Below, one piece after another: positions 25,294 to 29,013 of a stretch of 29,013 nucleotides of DNA. Source of the stretch: SIG440 sp045587485 (GTDB taxonomy: Bacteria; Bacillota; Clostridia; Monoglobales; Monoglobaceae); assembly GCA_045587485.1 (NCBI GenBank), contig JAZNCI010000083.1, forward strand, positions 1-29,013, read 5' to 3'. The notes under the pieces are model-generated. The model did no database searches. It was not told the DNA's origin and worked only from the letters and a program-made list of their open reading frames with translations. The translations under genes and the position numbers were made by a program. Numbering within the stretch: the stretch's first letter is position 1; each line of letters starts with the position of its first letter.

Positions 25294-26625
25294 TTTAGTT
25301 TTTAACTTACCATTCACAAAAGTGTATTTAGGCTTATTTTCCAATATTTTTCCACTTTGCTCTGTGTCTAAATCTTCTTCATAACCCTCAATCATAGGTT
25401 TTACGCCAATGCCTTGTATGATTGCTCTGCTTTCTTCTTCAACTTCTGGACTTACTTGTGTGTAATAATGAATTGTACTCTCTATCTTTTTATGTCCTAA
25501 TTGCTTTCTTAAAAAGTTGATATTTACGTGCAGTTCATTAGCAACAATAGTGGCGTAGGTATGTCTTAAATCGTGCCACCTAAACTTAATACCTATTTCT
25601 TTTGCAATTCTCTGTACTATCTTACCACTATCAGGAGTTAAAAACTCACCATTAGGTTTTCTATTTATAAATGGAAGACCTGATAAATACAGTTCCTCAC
25701 CATCTTCTGTATAAGCCCTAACCTTTTCTGTATCTCTGTATGCTGTACCCATTTCTTCTTGTTCTTTTTTACGCTTTTCATACAAGATTGTCAAATACAC
25801 ATACAAATCTTCATTAAATACAACCTCACGCTCTGCTTCATCTGTTTTCAGTTCTGTCAAAGTCCAACACTTATCTATATAGAGCATTTGCTTATTAACC
25901 TTTAATTTTCTATTCTTAAAATCTACGTCCTCGAAAGTCAAAGCAAAAATCTCTGACACTCTTAAACCTGTAAGCAAACCTATATAAAAACTACAATGTA
26001 GATTTGTAGTCCTTAACCTTTCTTCTAATCTTGTCAAATCAGTATCAGGTATTCTAACACCACGCCTGCGCTGTGTGCCTCTATCCCTTACTTTTTCAAC
26101 TTCAAGCATCCTATTTTCTTTAACATAACCATTACGCTTTGCATAGGAGAAAATACCAAACAAGGTCTTATAAAAACCATTTATATATTCACTACTATAT
26201 ACAATCTGCCTTTTATATCTACAATCTGTTGTAGGTTTACCAAGTCCATTCATAAAGTCGTCTAACTCTTGACCTGATATACTTATTATATACCTATCAC
26301 CAAAAACATATTTAAGGTGATTATTATATAAGGAATAGTGTCTTTTAAGTGTATTAGGTGATTTGGTATCTGCTTGTGATTGTATCCATTCTTCAAATAC
26401 TTCTGAAAAGAGTTTACTATTATTACTTACAAACCCTTGACTTTTTGCGTCCTCAATAGCCTTTGCTCTTGCCTCACTTGCTTCAAGTGCAGTCTTAAAA
26501 CCACTCTCTCCACCTTCAAGGGTTTCACCATTCACCTTAACCTTAAATCTATAAGACCAAGTTGCCGCACCTGCTACTTGACGCACACCTACATATTTTT
26601 TAGAAGATTTATAATCACCAGCCAT
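25291..26625 (-). CDS. Tyrosine recombinase (integrase) of the right-hand element
   Basis: A 444-residue integrase. An N-terminal arm-binding domain (about 1-65, VGVRQVAGAATWSYRFKVKV) is followed by a SAM-like core-binding domain (about 70-170) and the catalytic domain. The catalytic set is complete: Arg222 (TGLRVSEI), a Lys near 260, His351 and Arg354 (WHDLRHTYA), His378 (LGHKK) and Tyr388 (HYYTQV). The ATG at 26625 has GAGGTGG just upstream; an in-frame ATG at 26652 has none. The gene is more AT-rich than its left-hand neighbours. It lies at one end of an element that continues to the right edge. Confidence 0.93.
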   Translation of the reverse strand: MAGDYKSSKKYVGVRQVAGAATWSYRFKVKVNGETLEGGESGFKTALEASEARAKAIEDAKSQGFVSNNSKLFSEVFEEWIQSQADTKSPNTLKRHYSLYNNHLKYVFGDRYIISISGQELDDFMNGLGKPTTDCRYKRQIVYSSEYINGFYKTLFGIFSYAKRNGYVKENRMLEVEKVRDRGTQRRRGVRIPDTDLTRLEERLRTTNLHCSFYIGLLTGLRVSEIFALTFEDVDFKNRKLKVNKQMLYIDKCWTLTELKTDEAEREVVFNEDLYVYLTILYEKRKKEQEEMGTAYRDTEKVRAYTEDGEELYLSGLPFINRKPNGEFLTPDSGKIVQRIAKEIGIKFRWHDLRHTYATIVANELHVNINFLRKQLGHKKIESTIHYYTQVSPEVEEESRAIIQGIGVKPMIEGYEEDLDTEQSGKILENKPKYTFVNGKLKTK

Positions 26626-26689
26626 ATTTTCCACCTCGAATACACGAAACATCTCTTTTTCTTATTATAACGCTTTTAGGTGGAAAATA
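26625..26689. repeat. 12-bp inverted repeat over the integrase ribosome-binding site and promoter spacer
   Basis: TATTTTCCACCT (26625-26636) and AGGTGGAAAATA (26678-26689) are perfect inverted copies. One contains the integrase ribosome-binding site and touches its ATG. The other lies between the -35 and -10 of the integrase promoter, upstream of the expected transcription start. Confidence 0.75.
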
Positions 26690-26692
26690 CAA
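26664..26692 (-). promoter_or_regulatory. Promoter of the right integrase
   Basis: On the minus strand, TTGTAT (26687-26692), a 17-base spacer and a perfect TATAAT (26664-26669). Confidence 0.75.
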
Positions 26693-26728
26693 TAGATTTT
26701 GAAAAATAACCAAATTTATTATAAACCA

Positions 26729-26757
26729 TCGACAAAATCACTTTAATATGATAAAAT
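26729..26757 (+). promoter_or_regulatory. Promoter of the AcrVA2-like gene
   Basis: TCGACA (26729-26734), a 17-base spacer and TAAAAT (26752-26757). A strong AGGAGG (26779-26784) lies 7 bases before the ATG at 26792. It diverges from the integrase promoter. Confidence 0.7.
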
Positions 26758-26791
26758 ATATTATAAGAATTAACTTTTAGGAGGAATAGTT

Positions 26792-27994
26792 ATGAAGAAA
26801 TCTTCTAAAAAACCCATAGTAGTCGCTACTCACCCAGCAACAAAATTCTTAAATCACAATGTATTAGAAGAATTAAGAATTATCTTAAAAGATAAAGAAA
26901 ATATCTATGAGCGTTTTCACGAGTTACACATCAAAGGTAAAGAAAGAAGAGGAAATGTTTGTTATCTTACCAGAGAAGAAATTATGGAGTTTATAAAAGA
27001 AAATTGTCAAGGTGATTATGAAACATATCCTAATGAACTCAAAAATACACTTAAAATATGTGCAAATGCAATTTCAGGTGCTCTGAATTGGAAACAATTT
27101 CAGCAAGTGTATCGTTTTCAGCCTGAACTCTTAAATGAACTGTGGGATATCGATTTTGAAGATAGCAAGTATGAAACTCTTTCTATGAGTGAATTAGAGT
27201 TTTTACCTTGTTTCAGTTTTTATGTGGAGTGTCCTATGGACTTCTTTGATAATGAATATGAGGGTTTCTTTGTTTATTTTGACACGCATGATTTCTTAAA
27301 TGATATATATGGACTACAAGTTATGTTTATAAGCAAACCTATACCTGTAAAATATGGTGATAAAGCAACACACGAGTATAATGTATTTAATATGACTTTA
27401 TCTTATGATTTTAGTTCAATAAATATTTGTGAGAAGGAAACAGGAAAGACTTTCACTGTCAATGCAGAACCAAAAGAAATGTTAAGATTACTAAACCCTC
27501 ATACTTTTGAGCAGTTAGGGGAAGAACGAGCATTAGAAATCATAATTAAAATAAATCAGATTATTACATACCTTGCCTGCTCTAATGCTGACTTTACACT
27601 TGTGAAAAAAGCAACACGCAAACCTGACCTTAAAAGAACTCATATATCTGACCTTGAACATACAGAGTACCGTTTGGGTGATACATACGCAAGGTTGGCA
27701 AGTGGTAAATCAGTAAATACCCGTTATTTAGGTGATAATCCTGAAGCATATACCAAGTCAGAAGAAGTAGAAGTAAATGAAAACCCTACTGAAAGAGAAG
27801 TTGGATACAGAAAAACAGGATACCACGTTAGACCGCATATGAGAAAGGCACATTGGCAAAGTTTTTGGTATGGTAAAAAAGACGGTTCAGAAGAACGAGT
27901 TAAGAGAAGAAAATTTGTATCTGCTGTATTTGTTAATAATACAGGTGAAGAAATTGAAATGCCTACAAGAGAGATAGTAAGATTAAGATTTTAA
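26792..27994 (+). CDS. AcrVA2-like protein (candidate anti-CRISPR family)
   Basis: A 400-residue protein without signal peptide or membrane span. Two regions recall AcrVA2, the Moraxella protein that lowers Cas12a production. The first is a middle block (about 138-165, CFSFYVECPMDFFDNEYEGF, then FVYFDTHDF), matching the AcrVA2 segment with CVYVD...GFWAIYD. The second is the C-terminal block (about 292-383, EYRLGDTYARL, then HVRPHMRKAHWQSFWYGKKD, then a FVNNTGE end), matching YQIGERL...RPHIRRGHWH...WQG...FVN. It is longer than AcrVA2 (about 320 residues), mainly at the N-terminus. Homologues are common on mobile elements, also where no Cas12a is known. The comparison is from memory. Family membership is likely; anti-CRISPR activity is unproven. 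Confidence 0.62.
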   Translation: MKKSSKKPIVVATHPATKFLNHNVLEELRIILKDKENIYERFHELHIKGKERRGNVCYLTREEIMEFIKENCQGDYETYPNELKNTLKICANAISGALNWKQFQQVYRFQPELLNELWDIDFEDSKYETLSMSELEFLPCFSFYVECPMDFFDNEYEGFFVYFDTHDFLNDIYGLQVMFISKPIPVKYGDKATHEYNVFNMTLSYDFSSINICEKETGKTFTVNAEPKEMLRLLNPHTFEQLGEERALEIIIKINQIITYLACSNADFTLVKKATRKPDLKRTHISDLEHTEYRLGDTYARLASGKSVNTRYLGDNPEAYTKSEEVEVNENPTEREVGYRKTGYHVRPHMRKAHWQSFWYGKKDGSEERVKRRKFVSAVFVNNTGEEIEMPTREIVRLRF

Positions 27995-28032
27995 AAATAT
28001 GGGTGGAACTCATCGAGTTCCACCCATATTTT
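27994..28032 (+). terminator. Terminator of the AcrVA2-like gene
   Basis: A perfect 18-bp stem with a 3-base loop (ATC) begins at the stop codon and ends in TTTT. Its symmetry, with A-runs on one side, means it could work on both strands. Confidence 0.85.
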
Positions 28033-28041
28033 ATGTTGATT

Positions 28042-28066
28042 TAGAGTGTAGATAATAGACACTCTA
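28042..28066 (+). terminator. Second hairpin, terminator-like, before the serine recombinase
   Basis: TAGAGTGT pairs with ACACTCTA over a 9-base loop, followed by TTTTTG. The same bases (TAGACACT, 28056-28063) can instead pair with AGTGTCTA at 28081-28088. It may also be part of a recombinase binding region. Confidence 0.5.
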
Positions 28067-28088
28067 TTTTTGTGCGTTTTAGTGTCTA
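28042..28088. other. Repeated AGTGT half-sites, candidate recombination (res/att-like) site
   Basis: Half-sites of the form AGTGTCTA or AGTGTAGA occur three times, in both orientations: minus 28056-28063, plus 28044-28051 (GAGTGTAG) and plus 28081-28088. The first two form a 25-bp near-palindrome with an AT-rich centre. They lie about 120 bp upstream of the serine recombinase start, where resolvases often bind. Function is inferred. Confidence 0.4.
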
Positions 28089-28144
28089 AATAGAATTGTT
28101 TTCTGGTTATTTTGACAAAATGTAAACCAAGTCTTAAGTTTATC

Positions 28145-28173
28145 TTGACGATTTTATGCTGAAGAGTTACACT
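28145..28173 (+). promoter_or_regulatory. Promoter of the serine recombinase
   Basis: TTGACG (28145-28150), a 17-base spacer and TACACT (28168-28173). The AAGGAG at 28191-28196 is 12 bases from the ATG, longer than usual, so translation may be modest. Confidence 0.5.
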
Positions 28174-28208
28174 GTGACCAAAATCAAGCAAAGGAGTTAA
28201 AAAAGTAT

Positions 28209-28799
28209 ATGATTGTTTCGTACATTAGAGTCAGTTCTGATTCGCAAAATTTGGATATGCAGAGAGCAAGTATTGAACCCTACAAACCTGAAAGAGTTTT
28301 TGAAGAAAAGATTAGTGGTAAAAATATGGAAAGACCACAATTACAGGAAATGCTTAATTTCGTAAGAGCCAACGACGAAATTGTTATATATTCCCTATCA
28401 AGAATTTCAAGGTCACTAAAAGATATGCTCATTATAATTGACAAACTCATAGAAAAAAAAGTCACTTTAATCTCTATAAAAGAAAATCTTACCATATCTG
28501 ACAATAATGCGACAACACGATTTTTTGTATCTATATTGGGCTGCTGTTGTGAACTCGAAAGGGAAAACATAAGGCAGCGCCAGGCAGACGGGATAAGGGA
28601 AGCTAAAAAGCGTGGAGTATATAAAGGAAGAAAACCAATTCAGGTTGAGGACTTTGGAGAGTGGTATGAGAAGTGGCAAAGGAGAGAGTTTACCAAAACT
28701 GCTCTTGCAAAAGAGTTAGGTATCAGTAGGCAAACTTTATATAAACTTTTTGAAGAATACGAGAAAACCCACGCCATAACTGAAAAAACTGCTATTTGA
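28209..28799 (+). CDS. Small serine recombinase (resolvase/invertase family)
   Basis: A 196-residue recombinase. The nucleophile is Ser9 in YIRVSSDSQ. Arg7, Ser36, Arg42 (SGKNMERPQ), Arg65 and Arg68 (SRISRS) complete the active site at the gamma-delta resolvase spacing. The long E-helix (CELERENIRQRQADGIREAK) and a C-terminal helix-turn-helix (about 162-184, TKTALAKELGISRQTLYKLF) follow. Members resolve cointegrates or invert segments. It could act on the half-sites upstream, or keep the element or a plasmid form monomeric. It is intact and has its own promoter and terminator. Confidence 0.93.
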   Translation: MIVSYIRVSSDSQNLDMQRASIEPYKPERVFEEKISGKNMERPQLQEMLNFVRANDEIVIYSLSRISRSLKDMLIIIDKLIEKKVTLISIKENLTISDNNATTRFFVSILGCCCELERENIRQRQADGIREAKKRGVYKGRKPIQVEDFGEWYEKWQRREFTKTALAKELGISRQTLYKLFEEYEKTHAITEKTAI

Positions 28800-28841
28800 T
28801 AAAATTATTTTGTAAATTGTTGAGAATACAAGCAAAAACAG

Positions 28842-28880
28842 ATAAGATTGAAAAGTATTTTAATTATTTTTCAATCTTAT
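28842..28880 (+). terminator. Terminator after the serine recombinase
   Basis: A perfect 13-bp stem (ATAAGATTGAAAA with TTTTCAATCTTAT), a 13-base loop, then TTTTATTTT. The last 133 bases of the window are AT-rich and hold no gene I can support. Confidence 0.8.
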
Positions 28881-29013
28881 TTTTATTTTGGTATGTCTTT
28901 ACGAGAGCAGACCCACTTAATTGGTAAAAAACAGCAAAAATTTTTAAAAGCTAAAACATGTATAATCTTTTTATAAAACGTGTCCATTATTTTTATAAAT
29001 ATTGTGAGAAAGT

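Noticed and set aside
28280..28679. Minus-strand frames opposite the serine recombinase (possible antitoxin or antisense gene)
   Set aside because: No ribosome-binding site, promoter or domain is visible, and the recombinase active site is intact on the plus strand.
28961..28985. TATAAT-like sequence near the right edge as a promoter
   Set aside because: There is no acceptable -35 at 16-18 bases, and the next gene, if any, is outside the window.

Overview
The window looks like a low-GC Gram-positive chromosome of class Clostridia (inferred). The clues are strong AGGAGG ribosome-binding sites, a glmS-type ribozyme, a fused polyamine-transporter gene, an FHA/FtsW/transpeptidase cluster and a YtrA-type GntR/ABC module. 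No rRNA or CRISPR array was seen. Every gene from position 1 to about 26.6 kb lies on the minus strand; only the last two genes, inside a mobile element, are on the plus strand.

Region by region: (1) 1-494 is the end of an integrative element. It shows the N-terminal part of a tyrosine recombinase running off the left edge, next to the 3' end of a tRNA-Pro(GGG) at 495-571. (2) 572-25.1 kb is chromosomal. From left to right it holds an EamA exporter and a TIM-barrel sugar isomerase; glmM and nagB behind a glmS-like ribozyme; a GlmU-like left-handed beta-helix protein and truA; a transpeptidase/FtsW/FHA cluster; a parvulin-type foldase; mfd and pth; a polyamine importer (potA, potB, fused potC-potD) with its XRE-cupin regulator; an amidohydrolase behind a structured leader; a GntR/ATPase/permease operon; and a PepSY lipoprotein with a ferritin. 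(3) About 25.15 kb to the right edge is a second integrative element. It carries a complete tyrosine integrase, a 400-residue protein resembling the AcrVA2 anti-CRISPR family, and a small serine recombinase. It appears to have inserted at the 3' end of a host gene whose remaining tail resembles a rubrerythrin C-terminus.

How the genes work together: NagB, GlmM and the GlmU-like protein all concern amino-sugar supply to the cell wall, and the FtsW/transpeptidase/FHA cluster uses that supply. The most notable chromosomal observation is that the ribozyme, normally attached to glmS, here sits upstream of nagB-glmM. This raises the possibility that NagB makes glucosamine-6-phosphate and is feedback controlled. 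The most notable accessory observation is the AcrVA2-like gene between two recombinases. The integrase also has a DNA inverted repeat that would hide its ribosome-binding site in read-through RNA, and the serine recombinase has repeated half-sites just upstream.

Limits: all assignments come from reading motifs and structure by eye. No database search, folding program or alignment was run. Both mobile elements are cut by the window edges.
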